This document shows positions 17,421-26,193 of a DNA stretch of 64,000 nt, piece by piece (within the stretch, counting starts at the first letter, position 1; every line of letters begins with the position of its first letter). The stretch comes from Lysinibacillus sphaericus (GTDB lineage: Bacteria > Bacillota > Bacilli > Bacillales_A > Planococcaceae). The notes under the pieces are model-generated. The model saw nothing but the letters and a program-made list of their open reading frames with translations, was not told the DNA's origin and ran no database searches. The position numbers and the translations under genes are program-made. Location of the stretch: NCBI RefSeq assembly GCF_001629735.1, contig NZ_CP015224.1, positions 1,054,001-1,118,000 on the forward strand, in the 5' to 3' direction.

Positions 17421-18487
17421 ATTGGAAAAATTCATGCCGAGCAGCAGGCTTACTCGCTGTCATGACATTTAGTTTAGTAGGCTGTAATACCGAGGCATCG
17501 TATTCACCCCAGGAAATTATTGAGCAGACGCTCCAAGAATCGAAGCAACCGCTTACCTATTATGGCGAATATACGTTAGATATGGGAGAGCTAGGTGGCA
17601 AAGCTCAGGTAAAAGAATGGGTCAAGGATAAGTATAGACGTATAGAAATGAAAGGTGACAATGGTGAACATGTCATCACGGTCAAAACTGACTCTGAGCT
17701 GATAAGCTATGATGTCACGGAACATACAGCCTTTAAAATGGCGTATCCACAAGGCGAACTTGACGGGCTACGATCGCCTAGGGAAGAGGTACAGCTTGTT
17801 TTTAATTTGGTTAAAGATACACATGAGATTAAGATAGCAGGCGAAGAGAAGGTCGCTGGAAGAGACACATATAAAATTGTAGCAAAAACTACAAAAACCG
17901 AATCACTATTTGGGGATATAGAAGCATGGATTGACAAAAAAACATGGCTGATGTTAAAAATGAAGTCAGATAATGCAGGTAATCAAATAATCACAGAATA
18001 CTCAAAAATAAATGTTGATGAAAAAATAGATGATCAACAATTTATACTTGATCTACCAGAGGATGTAACGATCCAAGAAATTAGCGGTGAAGATACTTCA
18101 GCATTAATTTCATGGGACGAAGCAAAGCAACAACTAAGAAAGTTTTTAATGGTTCCGCAAGAAAATGCCCTTTCTATAGATAAAATTTCAATGGTTAAAG
18201 GATTAGAGGATCGACCAGAATATTCCTTTGACTTTGGATTAGATGGGCAGCCAGCGTTTTTCATCACTATTTTTAAAGCGGATGAGAGTATGAGTGAAAT
18301 TGGTCCCATCTTAAATGAAAAAGAGATGGATATTCGAGGACAAAAAGGAACGGTTATGGATGATAAAAATTTCCGTTCGATTGCTTGGCAAGAAAACGGC
18401 TATCAATATAGTATCGTTGGCGAAAATCCAGAGTTAACGATTGAGGATCTTATAAGCTATGCACAACAAATGGAAATTGTACAATGA
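17417..18487 (+). CDS. LolA-like lipoprotein with DUF4367-type C-terminus
   Basis: The 356-residue secreted lipoprotein has a signal peptide with lipobox LVGC (Cys about residue 23). Residues ~30-215 resemble an outer-membrane lipoprotein-sorting (LolA/LolB-like) fold. The C-terminal part with IRGQKGTVMD and SIAWQENGYQYSIVG resembles DUF4367 domains, often found in anti-sigma or cell-surface sensing proteins of Bacillota. It is translationally coupled to the kinase (ATGA), suggesting it feeds envelope information to, or is an output of, the two-component system. That role is inference. Confidence 0.72.
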   Translation: MNWKNSCRAAGLLAVMTFSLVGCNTEASYSPQEIIEQTLQESKQPLTYYGEYTLDMGELGGKAQVKEWVKDKYRRIEMKGDNGEHVITVKTDSELISYDVTEHTAFKMAYPQGELDGLRSPREEVQLVFNLVKDTHEIKIAGEEKVAGRDTYKIVAKTTKTESLFGDIEAWIDKKTWLMLKMKSDNAGNQIITEYSKINVDEKIDDQQFILDLPEDVTIQEISGEDTSALISWDEAKQQLRKFLMVPQENALSIDKISMVKGLEDRPEYSFDFGLDGQPAFFITIFKADESMSEIGPILNEKEMDIRGQKGTVMDDKNFRSIAWQENGYQYSIVGENPELTIEDLISYAQQMEIVQ

Positions 18488-18496
18488 GGTGATGCT

Positions 18497-18718
18497 ATGA
18501 AAAGAGCACATGGGATGAAATGTCTTGCATTGTTTTTATTTACAACTATTTTTTTATACGGGGTAGGGGATACCTATCAAGTGTCTTGGCTACAATTTCA
18601 TTTTACGGGTCGATACGATGAAGTAGGCTTTTATTTCAGCTTTACTTCACTTATTCCGATATTGATTGGATTATTGATGGTAGGGCTATATGAATCACTT
18701 TTAAAACGATTAATATAA
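18497..18718 (+). CDS. Small membrane protein in the two-component operon
   Basis: The 73-residue protein has two hydrophobic helices (about 10-25 and 48-68) joined by a polar, aromatic-rich loop, and a basic tail. TGAGGTGAT lies just before ATG 18497, and it begins 9 bp after the lipoprotein stop, ahead of a terminator, so it is the last gene of the operon. No family recognised. The position suggests a membrane accessory to the signalling unit. Confidence 0.6.
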   Translation: MKRAHGMKCLALFLFTTIFLYGVGDTYQVSWLQFHFTGRYDEVGFYFSFTSLIPILIGLLMVGLYESLLKRLI

Positions 18719-18729
18719 AAAGTTTAAAG

Positions 18730-18761
18730 GCAGGATCTCAGATGAGGATCCTGCTTTTTAT
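18730..18761 (+). terminator. Rho-independent terminator
   Basis: GCAGGATC pairs with GATCCTGC around a 9-nt loop, followed by TTTTTA. It ends the two-component operon. Confidence 0.9.
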
Positions 18762-18853
18762 AGTAGGAGTACGCTATTGTTTTATCGTTGACCACCTTTT
18801 TTATGGTTTTGCTCAACCATTGATATTCCTTTATTCAGGCTTCCTCTTATTCA

Positions 18854-19207
18854 TTAAGCAATCTGCTGTAAATGTGTTTTCGTAAAGGCTTCCTCATATT
18901 TTAAACCGTAACCGAGTGCTCGATCTAAGAAAATATGTGCTAGCCAAATCAAGGCAGCCATCAGAAGTATTGGCGTAGATAGCGTAAAGCCGATTACGAG
19001 AAGTACGGCCGGTATGACAAAGCTATGTCCAATATTATAGAAAAGGGCCCCGATTTTTGAATTGATCATATATCCGAGCATCGTGATATCAGGTAAAAGT
19101 AAAAATATTATAAATGATAGCCATGAAAAATCTAAGTGCCCATAAAAAAAGATAGTCATGATAAAGGCGATGACATATTCTAGAGAGAGAATTTTACGTA
19201 GTTTCAT
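18854..19207 (-). CDS. DUF4260 membrane protein
   Basis: The ~117-residue membrane protein with three to four hydrophobic helices matches the DUF4260 family by its PDITMLGYMINSKIGALFYN segment and the later WLAHIFLDRALGYGLKY motif. Function unknown. The ATG at 19207 lies 11 nt after AGGAAGG; a GTG at 19216 is closer but poorly spaced. It overlaps the end of the upstream merR gene, so the two are one operon and the regulator probably controls it. Confidence 0.75.
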   Translation of the reverse strand: MKLRKILSLEYVIAFIMTIFFYGHLDFSWLSFIIFLLLPDITMLGYMINSKIGALFYNIGHSFVIPAVLLVIGFTLSTPILLMAALIWLAHIFLDRALGYGLKYEEAFTKTHLQQIA

Positions 19208-19634
19208 ATTGACCACGACCTTCCTGTAAGTTTTGGTACATATCTTCCATTAGTAAGTTAATTTTTTCTTGGTTGTTCTGAAATTGTCCGTCAGCCATTA
19301 ATGCTTTGGTTAGCTGTAAGGAACGTAGTGCGTGCTGATAAAAGTACATGAGCTGTTCAATATGGGCAATCTTTGCAGAAAATAGCTGTACGGTTGCTTC
19401 ATTACATTCCGTGGATATAGGTTTCTGTTCGAGTGTCAGTAAAAAATTAATTTCTTGTAAGCTAAAGCCAAGCTGGCGTAGGACGAGAATAAATTTCATG
19501 GTCTGTTCACATGTGCCATCATACACACGGTAGCCATTGTTTAACTTCTGCGGATGTAAAAGTCCCTCTTTTTCGTAATAGCGGACTGTATCGGTGGATA
19601 ATCCAAACTTCTCAGCAAATTGTTTAATTTTCAT
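19194..19634 (-). CDS. MerR-family transcriptional regulator
   Basis: The 146-residue regulator has an N-terminal winged-helix MerR DNA-binding domain (KIKQFAEKFGLSTDTVRYYEKEGLL) and a long coiled dimerisation helix from about residue 70. There is no obvious metal-binding cysteine pair at the C-terminus, so an organic or oxidative signal is more likely than a metal. ATG 19634 follows AGGAGGT by 6 nt. It shares a transcript with the DUF4260 gene. The promoter just upstream has the 19-bp spacer and dyad of MerR-controlled promoters. Confidence 0.9.
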   Translation of the reverse strand: MKIKQFAEKFGLSTDTVRYYEKEGLLHPQKLNNGYRVYDGTCEQTMKFILVLRQLGFSLQEINFLLTLEQKPISTECNEATVQLFSAKIAHIEQLMYFYQHALRSLQLTKALMADGQFQNNQEKINLLMEDMYQNLQEGRGQYETT

Positions 19635-19653
19635 AAAAGCACCTCCTACAATC

Positions 19654-19684
19654 ATCCTAACATTGGAGTAAGCTCCAAGGTCAA
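19654..19684 (-). promoter_or_regulatory. MerR-type promoter with 19-bp spacer and dyad
   Basis: On the minus strand the -35 TTGACC (19684-19679) and -10 TAGGAT (19659-19654) are 19 bp apart. The spacer holds a perfect dyad TTGGAG-N4-CTCCAA (19663-19678). Over-long spacers with a central dyad are the classic target of MerR activators, which twist the DNA. It drives the merR-DUF4260 pair and implies autoregulation. Confidence 0.85.
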
Positions 19685-19732
19685 TACACTTTAAGAAAAA
19701 ATTTGATACGGTTAGGGGGAGGGGGGCGTATT

Positions 19733-19853
19733 AAAATATAGAAGGGCTATTGGAGGTTTACTTTATCTCCAAAAGAGAGGAAGTGGAGAAGTTAAATTTA
19801 CCTCTGCAAAGGCCAAGAAATTAAAAGAATTATTGGGTATTGAAGAATCTTAA
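19733..19853 (+). pseudogene. Possible gene remnant (C-terminal fragment)
   Basis: One frame reads about 36-40 codons to the TAA at 19851, ending in a basic, plausible protein C-terminus (KFTSAKAKKLKELLGIEES). It has no start codon or good ribosome site, and is followed at once by a terminator-like hairpin. It may be the remains of a deleted gene. The rest of 19685-20086 shows only the terminator at 19853-19882 and AT-rich DNA. Confidence 0.3.
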
Positions 19854-19882
19854 CAAGTCTCTGTGAAAGAGGCTTGTTTTTT
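19853..19882 (+). terminator. Terminator-like hairpin
   Basis: ACAAG-CTCT pairs with AGAG-CTTGT (one bulge), followed by TTTTTT. It directly follows the fragment ending at 19853. Confidence 0.6.
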
Positions 19883-20086
19883 GGTTGCGAGAAAATTATA
19901 GTGAAAGTACCATGTTAAATTTACCAGTAAAATATAAAAATAGTAACATAGGAAAATATACACAATCACTCATTTGTCTAGTATTAATTGCTTAATTTTG
20001 TAAAAACAAATGAGTCCAAAGAATTGTAATATTTTATTCGTGCAGGTAGTATTAAAGATGTAAGGGTGAAAATAAGGGGGAGCGGT

Positions 20087-21535
20087 ATGAACGTACAAGA
20101 ATTTGAAGAATTATGGATTACGCTCAATGAATTATATAACGCGGATCGTTTTTTAGAATATATAGAAATAAGTAGTGCCGCAGTCGAAAGTGCCATTAAG
20201 CTTGGAATGTATGATAAGGCCATCCTTCTATTACGTTATAGCTGTGCCAGTTATTTTCAAACTGGTGATTTACAGCTATCGATTAGTGTACTTGAACAAT
20301 ATCGAGAGCTGACTTTTCAACATGGTAATGATATTGATCTTATTCAATATTATAATATAGCTGCCATTTATTGGGGGACTTTTGGTCACTTAAAGAAATC
20401 TGAAGAGCTGATGTTAAAGGGATTAAAAATTGCTGAATCTATTCAACATGTGGAGAGCCTGGGGAAAATTTATAATAATCTAAGCGATTTGGAAATATCA
20501 ATGGGCAATTATCGCACAGCCAAGGAATTCGCCTTAAAAAGTCTTTATTACTCAAATGCGTTTGAAGTGCAGCATAAAGAACCTTATACAGGAATTATGT
20601 ATCCAAAAACAAACCTAGCAGTAGCACTTATATGGCTGGAAGAGTTTGATGAGGCTAATGTACTATTACAAGAATTATTAGCAACAATTCATAACCCACC
20701 CTATTCAAAAGTACAATTAGAGGTCTTCAATGCATATGCTGTTCTTTGTGAACGACAAGGACGCGTAAGTGAGGCTATTGATTTATATCAAAAGACTAAA
20801 CATTATGCTTTGCAAAACAATGACCTGTCCTTGCTCCAAATCATCTATAATTCATTAGTGAAGCTAATTGAGGATCAAGGGAATAAAATTGTTTTATGTG
20901 CTGTTCAGAAGGAATATATTAATATTTTGTTAGAAATCCAACGTGAAAATTACTCTCATGTATTATTTGAAATGGAGTACAATGATCATAAAAAGCAATT
21001 TGAAAAAAATGCTTATTTTGATCCGCTAACGAATATTTACAATCGACGTTATTTTGATGAAAATGCCAAAAGGATGCTCGAAAAAGCAGCTGAAAGCAAT
21101 CAGCAACTAGCGTTGATGATGGTGGATTTAGACCATTTTAAAGAAATCAATGATATGAATGGCCATTTATTTGGAGACGATGCGCTAACGAATACTGCTA
21201 AAACATTACAAGATTATTTTCAACCCTTTGAAGCTATCGTTGCTCGCTTTGGGGGAGACGAGTTTATTATTCTCAGTCAAGTAAAAGAGGGGGAAACGGT
21301 GCAAACATTGGCCGACAACCTCTATCAAACCTTAACGGCTTTGTCACTCACGGTAAATGGCGAAACGGTTCAATTGGAATTTAGTATCGGAGTTAGTACG
21401 AATCATTTTGGCAAAATCAAGAAAGTGGAAGAGCTGATTCAGCATGCGGATGAAGCACTTTACAAGTCAAAGCGTAATGGACGTAACCAAATTACACACT
21501 ATAACCATTATTGTGATGTGGGAAATGGTATTTAA
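20087..21535 (+). CDS. TPR-repeat diguanylate cyclase (GGDEF)
   Basis: It synthesises cyclic di-GMP from two GTP. Residues ~1-300 are helical TPR-like repeats with no membrane segment, so the enzyme is cytoplasmic and probably controlled by protein or peptide binding. The C-terminal GGDEF domain starts at about 315 (DPLTNIYNRRYFDENA) and has the catalytic signature FGGDEF at 388-393, intact. The inhibitory RxxD site expected five residues upstream is replaced by PFEA, so product feedback is probably lost. ATG 20087 lies 6 nt after AAGGGGG; an earlier in-frame start at 20066 lacks a ribosome site. Length 482. Confidence 0.88.
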   Translation: MNVQEFEELWITLNELYNADRFLEYIEISSAAVESAIKLGMYDKAILLLRYSCASYFQTGDLQLSISVLEQYRELTFQHGNDIDLIQYYNIAAIYWGTFGHLKKSEELMLKGLKIAESIQHVESLGKIYNNLSDLEISMGNYRTAKEFALKSLYYSNAFEVQHKEPYTGIMYPKTNLAVALIWLEEFDEANVLLQELLATIHNPPYSKVQLEVFNAYAVLCERQGRVSEAIDLYQKTKHYALQNNDLSLLQIIYNSLVKLIEDQGNKIVLCAVQKEYINILLEIQRENYSHVLFEMEYNDHKKQFEKNAYFDPLTNIYNRRYFDENAKRMLEKAAESNQQLALMMVDLDHFKEINDMNGHLFGDDALTNTAKTLQDYFQPFEAIVARFGGDEFIILSQVKEGETVQTLADNLYQTLTALSLTVNGETVQLEFSIGVSTNHFGKIKKVEELIQHADEALYKSKRNGRNQITHYNHYCDVGNGI

Positions 21536-21540
21536 AGAGA

Positions 21541-21574
21541 AAGAGGCATGACTTTATAGTAGGTGCCTCTTTTA
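21541..21574. terminator. Bidirectional terminator
   Basis: AAGAGGCA pairs with TGCCTCTT around a 15-nt loop, followed by TTTT. It separates convergent genes. Confidence 0.8.
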
Positions 21575-21581
21575 AATACGT

Positions 21582-22136
21582 TTACAAGCTGCTGTCAGGA
21601 TTAATAATGCCGTAAAATACGATATCTTCAAAAGTACCATTTTTAAAAACATGAGATTTTAACGTTCCCTCATAGCACATGCCACACTTCTCCATGATTT
21701 TGCCAGAGGCGGGATTAGATAGAAAATACTGCGCGAAGACACGATGATACTGTTTTTCTTTAAAGGCAAATTCAATGATGGCACGAGCAGCTTCTGTTCC
21801 ATAGCCATTCCCCCAATACGGTTCCCCAATCCAATAAGCCATTTCTCCATTTCGATGCTGTTGTCGATTGGATAGCCCGATAGCCCCATATAAATGTCCG
21901 CTTTGTTTGTCCGTTATAGCAAATTCATATAGTTTCTCTTGTTCAAAATTTTGTAGATGGTTGGAAATCCATGACAAAGCACAGTCTAACGTATAAGGAT
22001 AGGGCAAATTTAACGTGCTCTTGTAAAGGGCAAAATTGTTACATAACAAACTTACTTCAGGTGCATCAGCCTCTGTAAAAAGTCGGAGCATGAGACGCTC
22101 TGTTTCGATTGTTTTGTCTGTTGCTTGGTAAAACAT
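21582..22136 (-). CDS. GNAT acetyltransferase, RimJ/RimL type
   Basis: The 184-residue acetyl-CoA-dependent N-acetyltransferase starts with the ETERLMLRLFTEAD strand typical of ribosomal-protein acetyltransferase relatives. The acetyl-CoA loop is in IGEPYWGNGYGTEAARAIIEF near residue 105-125, and the C-terminal NPASGKIMEKCGM follows. The substrate is unknown; such enzymes modify protein N-termini, antibiotics or small amines. Single-gene transcript, start ATG preceded by GAAGGGGG. Confidence 0.85.
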   Translation of the reverse strand: MFYQATDKTIETERLMLRLFTEADAPEVSLLCNNFALYKSTLNLPYPYTLDCALSWISNHLQNFEQEKLYEFAITDKQSGHLYGAIGLSNRQQHRNGEMAYWIGEPYWGNGYGTEAARAIIEFAFKEKQYHRVFAQYFLSNPASGKIMEKCGMCYEGTLKSHVFKNGTFEDIVFYGIINPDSSL

Positions 22137-22304
22137 TGAATTACCCCCTTCAAAAATGGTAAAACAGATTATAACACAATTAAATAGAAGGAATAAACTA
22201 CATAATGGAAATTAATGATTTCTTGAAATTGGATAAAAATTTATTGAAAAACGATAAATGTTATGGTAAATTGAACAAGATAATAAATAAAAGAGGTGCG
22301 TAAT

Positions 22305-22775
22305 ATGAAACGAGAAACGCTCTTTTTAAAGATCGCTGTTTTTCTAATGGGATTGCCGGTTTTTGCTTTATGTATATGGGTGGTGCCACGTGTTGCTTTA
22401 GATACAGCTCAGCATTCTCCAATCTTAACCATTGTTGCATTACTTGGCGTCTATGCAACGGCAATTGCTTATTTTGTTGCTCTATATACAACAATCAAGC
22501 TGCTAAGCTATATTGATCAAAACATTGCTTTTTCAGAGCTGTCAGTGAAAGCTTTAATTAATATTAAATATTGTGCAATTATCATTAGTAGTGTTTACGT
22601 GGTGGGCATGCCACTGATATACTATGCTGCAGAAGTAGACGATGCCCCTGGTCTTATACTTATTGGAATGGTTATTATTTGTGCTTCTTTTGTGGTTGCA
22701 GTTTTTGCTGCTGTTCTTCAAAAGCTACTAGAAAATGCCATCGATATCAAATCAGAAAATGATTTAACGGTTTGA
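22305..22775 (+). CDS. DUF2975 membrane protein
   Basis: The ~156-residue, four-helix membrane protein fits DUF2975, whose members are typically encoded directly before a small XRE regulator, as here. The chosen ATG 22305 follows AGAGGTG, and a GTG 9 nt earlier is less likely. A possible promoter TTGAAA (22244-22249)-17-TAAATT (22267-22272) precedes it. Function unknown; the pairing suggests a membrane component acting with, or controlled by, the regulator. Confidence 0.78.
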   Translation: MKRETLFLKIAVFLMGLPVFALCIWVVPRVALDTAQHSPILTIVALLGVYATAIAYFVALYTTIKLLSYIDQNIAFSELSVKALINIKYCAIIISSVYVVGMPLIYYAAEVDDAPGLILIGMVIICASFVVAVFAAVLQKLLENAIDIKSENDLTV

Positions 22776-22785
22776 GGTGAATACT

Positions 22786-22998
22786 ATGGCGATGATTATC
22801 AATATTGATGTCATGTTGGCGAAACGGAAAATGAGTGTAACTGAACTTTCAGAGAAGGTTGGCATCACGATGGCGAATCTTTCTATTTTGAAAAATGGCA
22901 AAGCGAAAGCAATTCGCTTTTCAACATTAGAGGCGATTTGTGAGGCGTTAGAATGTCAGCCTGGGGATATTTTAGAATATAAACGGAACGAAGGATAA
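22786..22998 (+). CDS. Small XRE-family HTH regulator (YozG-like)
   Basis: The 70-residue protein is almost entirely one Cro/C1-type helix-turn-helix domain (VTELSEKVGITMANLSILKNGKAKAIRFSTL), ending CQPGDILEY, typical of the YozG/YgzD class. ATG 22786 follows TGAGGTG. The gap to the DUF2975 stop is 10 bp, so the two genes form an operon. Confidence 0.88.
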   Translation: MAMIINIDVMLAKRKMSVTELSEKVGITMANLSILKNGKAKAIRFSTLEAICEALECQPGDILEYKRNEG

Positions 22999-23013
22999 AG
23001 ACTGTAGTTCAAA

Positions 23014-23050
23014 GCCGTCGAGAGAATAACTCTCGATGGCTTTTGTCATT
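23014..23050 (+). terminator. Rho-independent terminator
   Basis: GCCGTCGAGAG pairs with CTCTCGATGGC around a short loop, followed by TTTTGTCATTTTT. Confidence 0.85.
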
Positions 23051-23101
23051 TTTTTACACGGGTCATCCGTATTTACTTAGAATAAAAAAATGTAGTAAAT
23101 A

Positions 23102-23130
23102 TTGCCAATAGAATATAGTTATGCTACGAT
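23102..23130 (+). promoter_or_regulatory. Promoter of the TetR-ABC operon
   Basis: TTGCCA (23102-23107) and TACGAT (23125-23130) are spaced by exactly 17 bp. Confidence 0.65.
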
Positions 23131-23146
23131 AAAGCTAAGATAAATC

Positions 23147-23161
23147 GACAGTCAGTCGGTC
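23147..23161. promoter_or_regulatory. Candidate TetR operator
   Basis: GACAGTCAGTCGGTC is a near-palindrome built of GTC/GAC half-sites. It lies 17 bp downstream of the -10 box and 20 bp before the tetR start, so a bound repressor would block its own operon. Inference from position and symmetry. Confidence 0.6.
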
Positions 23162-23180
23162 TATTGAGAGGAGTGTTTGG

Positions 23181-23834
23181 ATGAGGGAAATGAAAAAAGC
23201 AGAGGAACGGAGAAATGAAATTTTAGATGCAGCAGATGAGCTGTTTACGCAGAAGGGGTTCGATGGCACTAGCACCAATAATATTCTTGAAAAAGTTGGG
23301 ATTGCCCGCGGTACGCTATATTACCATTTTAAATCCAAGGAAGATATTATGGATGCCCTCATCGAACGATATACCGAAACCATGTTAACGAAAGCAAGGG
23401 CAGTTGCAGTGGACAACAGTATTGCGGTGAATGAGCGCATATTAAGGGTTGTAATGGCATTAAATATGCAGAATGAAAATGAAAATGGTCAGGAAATTAT
23501 GGACCACATTCATAAGCCGCAAAATGCATTAATGCATCGAAAAATACAGCAGGTAGTCATGAATCAAGTGCCGCCATTATTGACGGACATCATCCGTGAG
23601 GGTATTGAGCAAGGGATTTATCATACACCGTACCCATACGAATGTATGGAGATGATTGTCGCTTATACAAATACCGTCTTCGATGATGACTTGATATTGT
23701 TGTCAGATGAAGAGCGGGCCGCTCGTATCCCAGCATTTATCTTCAATGTGGAGCGAATGCTTGGCGTGGAAACCGGTAGTTTGTTGTACATGATGAAAAT
23801 GTTTAGTCATGCAGGGCAAGGCGAGACGAAATAA
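23181..23834 (+). CDS. TetR/AcrR-family transcriptional repressor
   Basis: The 217-residue regulator has a clear N-terminal TetR helix-turn-helix (ILDAADELFTQKGFDGTSTNNILEKVGIARGTLYYHFKS, residues ~14-52) and a helical ligand-binding domain with no recognised ligand. It is the first gene of an operon with an FtsX-type permease and its ATPase, and the operator-like palindrome at 23147-23161 suggests it represses them. The ribosome site GAGAGGAG precedes ATG 23181. Confidence 0.9.
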   Translation: MREMKKAEERRNEILDAADELFTQKGFDGTSTNNILEKVGIARGTLYYHFKSKEDIMDALIERYTETMLTKARAVAVDNSIAVNERILRVVMALNMQNENENGQEIMDHIHKPQNALMHRKIQQVVMNQVPPLLTDIIREGIEQGIYHTPYPYECMEMIVAYTNTVFDDDLILLSDEERAARIPAFIFNVERMLGVETGSLLYMMKMFSHAGQGETK

Positions 23835-23871
23835 ATGGATGAGGGTCTTAATACTGACAAAGGGGTGACCT

Positions 23872-26190
23872 ATGTATTTCAAAATTGTACGGAATGATAT
23901 AGCGAATAGTAAGGTGATTACATGTTTGACAACATTATTTGTGGCAGGTGCGGCTATGCTTGTTACGCTTTCGGCCGTTCTTATTGTTCATTTATCCACT
24001 TCCATTGATACATTATTAAAGCAAGCGGAAACATCTCATTTTCTTCAAATGCATTCGGGTACGATCGATCAAGAGCGTCTCATTCATTTTGCGGAGCGCA
24101 ATGAGCAGGTGGATGAATTTCAGATAAATGAATTTCTCAATGTAGATGGTGCCAAGATAAACATTGCAGGCAACACACTTGCACAAAATGTACAGGACAA
24201 TGGGTTTACCACCCAAAGTGAGAAGTTTGATTTTTTACTAGACCTTGATGGCCGTGTGATTGAAGTGGAAAAAGGAGATATTTACGTACCTGTAGGCTAT
24301 ATGAGGGACGGCACAGCCAAGCTTGGTGATACAGTAATGATCCATAATAAGCCATTTACAGTTGCAGGTTTTTTAAGGGATTCACAAATGAATTCTATGC
24401 TAGCGTCGTCTAAACGATTTCTCGTTAGTGAAGAGGACTATGCAGCCATTAAGGCAGTTGGCACTATTGAATATTTAATAGAGTTTCGTTTGAAAGATTT
24501 GGCTGATTTGAGAAGCTTTGAAGAGGCCTATCAACGTGCAGATTTAGAAGCGAACGGACCTACGATTACGTGGCCGCTCTTTAAAATGCTGAATGCCCTA
24601 TCAGATGGTTTGATGATCGCTGTTATTTTATTAATCAGCGTGCTAGTGGTGGTCATTGCATTGATGTGTATCCGTTTTACATTGCTAACTAAAATGGAAG
24701 AGGATTATCGTGAAATTGGTGTAATGAAGGCAATTGGTTTACGGGTTGCCGATATACAGAAAATGTATCTTGCAAAATACGGTGTGATAGCGGCCTTGGG
24801 CTGTGTGCTTGGCTTTACCTTTTCATTTATGGTAAGGGATATTCTTTTAGCAAATATCCGTCTTTATATGGGGGATACAGCCAATACGGCACTTATCTGG
24901 CTGTTCACCATTATAGGTCTTGTGCTAGTATTTGCTTCCATTCTGATTTATGTACAATTTGTTTTGAAACAGTTTCGTAAGCTTTCGGCTGTTCAGGCTA
25001 TCCGATTTGGAGCGGTGCAAAGTAAAGCAAGACATGCGAGATGGCTAAAAATTAGCACCAATAAAAGGCTTCCTATCAATTTCTTTTTGGGCGTGAAGGA
25101 TGTACTATCCCGTAAAAGATTATATGCCACGATGCTTACTGTCTTACTATTAGCAACATTTATCATTATTGTACCTCAAAATTTATACAATACCATTTCC
25201 TCCAAAAAATTTATCACGTATATGGGGATTGGCAATAGTGACATCCGCATAGATATCCCACAAGGGGACCAACATATTCAGCATGTAACAGCTGTGCTCG
25301 AAACGCTAGAGCGTGATAAAGATATTACGAATTATACGGTTCTGACGACAAAAAAATTTACAACAATGACAGATGACGGAGTGGAAGAGAGTCTAAAAAT
25401 AGAGTTGGGCGACCATACCGTTTTCCCAGTAGAATATGCGCAAGGTAGGGCGCCGGTAGCCCAGGATGAAATGGCCCTTTCTGTTCTTAATGCGGAGGAG
25501 CTTCACAAAAAAGTGGGTGATACTATTATCCTTATCGTCCAAGGTGAAATGAAAAGTTTAACAGTGAGTGGCATTTATTCAGATATTACCAATGGTGGGA
25601 AAACAGCGAAGGCAGCATTCTTAGATGATTCTACAGATAGTATGTGGAACGTATTTTATGGAACGTTGTCTAATCAATCGGAAGTCGAAAAAAAGGTTAC
25701 GGAGTATGCAGATAGATTTCATTTTGCCAAGGTTTCAGGCATCGAGGAATATATTTATCAAACATTCGGAACGACCATCAGTGCTATTAAGAAAGTTTCA
25801 AGTGTAGCACTTGTAGGAGCTCTCCTTATGTGTGTGCTGATGACAGTGTTGTTTATGAAAATGCTTATCGCAAAGGATCGATCTCCCATTGCTATCTTGA
25901 AATCGATGGGCTTTACAAGCGTAGATATTTCCATACAATATGCGGCACGTTCAGTTGTTGTCTTGATGCTGGCCATTACTGTGGGGACAGTTCTCGCTAA
26001 CACATTAGGAGAATTCCTGACATCCACGATCATTGCATCATTCGGTGCAGCTTCATTTAATTTTATCATTAATCCACTATCTGCCTATGTTTTTTGCCCG
26101 TTAGCTCTCCTAAGTGTCGTACTCCTAGCAACACTTATTGGTACTTTTAAGGCGGGACAGTTAAAAATAATGGATCATATAAAGGAGTAG
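23872..26190 (+). CDS. ABC transporter permease, FtsX/MacB-like
   Basis: The 772-residue membrane protein has one N-terminal helix (~20-42), a large extracytoplasmic domain, three helices at ~240-370, a second extracytoplasmic domain (~430-610) after a further helix, and three helices near the C-terminus, i.e. two FtsX domains fused in one chain. Proteins of this layout work in mechanotransmission or peptide/antibiotic extrusion rather than classical import. It is followed 3 bp later by its ATPase and preceded by a TetR regulator. Substrate unknown; peptide or cell-wall antibiotic handling is plausible. Confidence 0.85.
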   Translation: MYFKIVRNDIANSKVITCLTTLFVAGAAMLVTLSAVLIVHLSTSIDTLLKQAETSHFLQMHSGTIDQERLIHFAERNEQVDEFQINEFLNVDGAKINIAGNTLAQNVQDNGFTTQSEKFDFLLDLDGRVIEVEKGDIYVPVGYMRDGTAKLGDTVMIHNKPFTVAGFLRDSQMNSMLASSKRFLVSEEDYAAIKAVGTIEYLIEFRLKDLADLRSFEEAYQRADLEANGPTITWPLFKMLNALSDGLMIAVILLISVLVVVIALMCIRFTLLTKMEEDYREIGVMKAIGLRVADIQKMYLAKYGVIAALGCVLGFTFSFMVRDILLANIRLYMGDTANTALIWLFTIIGLVLVFASILIYVQFVLKQFRKLSAVQAIRFGAVQSKARHARWLKISTNKRLPINFFLGVKDVLSRKRLYATMLTVLLLATFIIIVPQNLYNTISSKKFITYMGIGNSDIRIDIPQGDQHIQHVTAVLETLERDKDITNYTVLTTKKFTTMTDDGVEESLKIELGDHTVFPVEYAQGRAPVAQDEMALSVLNAEELHKKVGDTIILIVQGEMKSLTVSGIYSDITNGGKTAKAAFLDDSTDSMWNVFYGTLSNQSEVEKKVTEYADRFHFAKVSGIEEYIYQTFGTTISAIKKVSSVALVGALLMCVLMTVLFMKMLIAKDRSPIAILKSMGFTSVDISIQYAARSVVVLMLAITVGTVLANTLGEFLTSTIIASFGAASFNFIINPLSAYVFCPLALLSVVLLATLIGTFKAGQLKIMDHIKE

Positions 26191-26193
26191 AAT

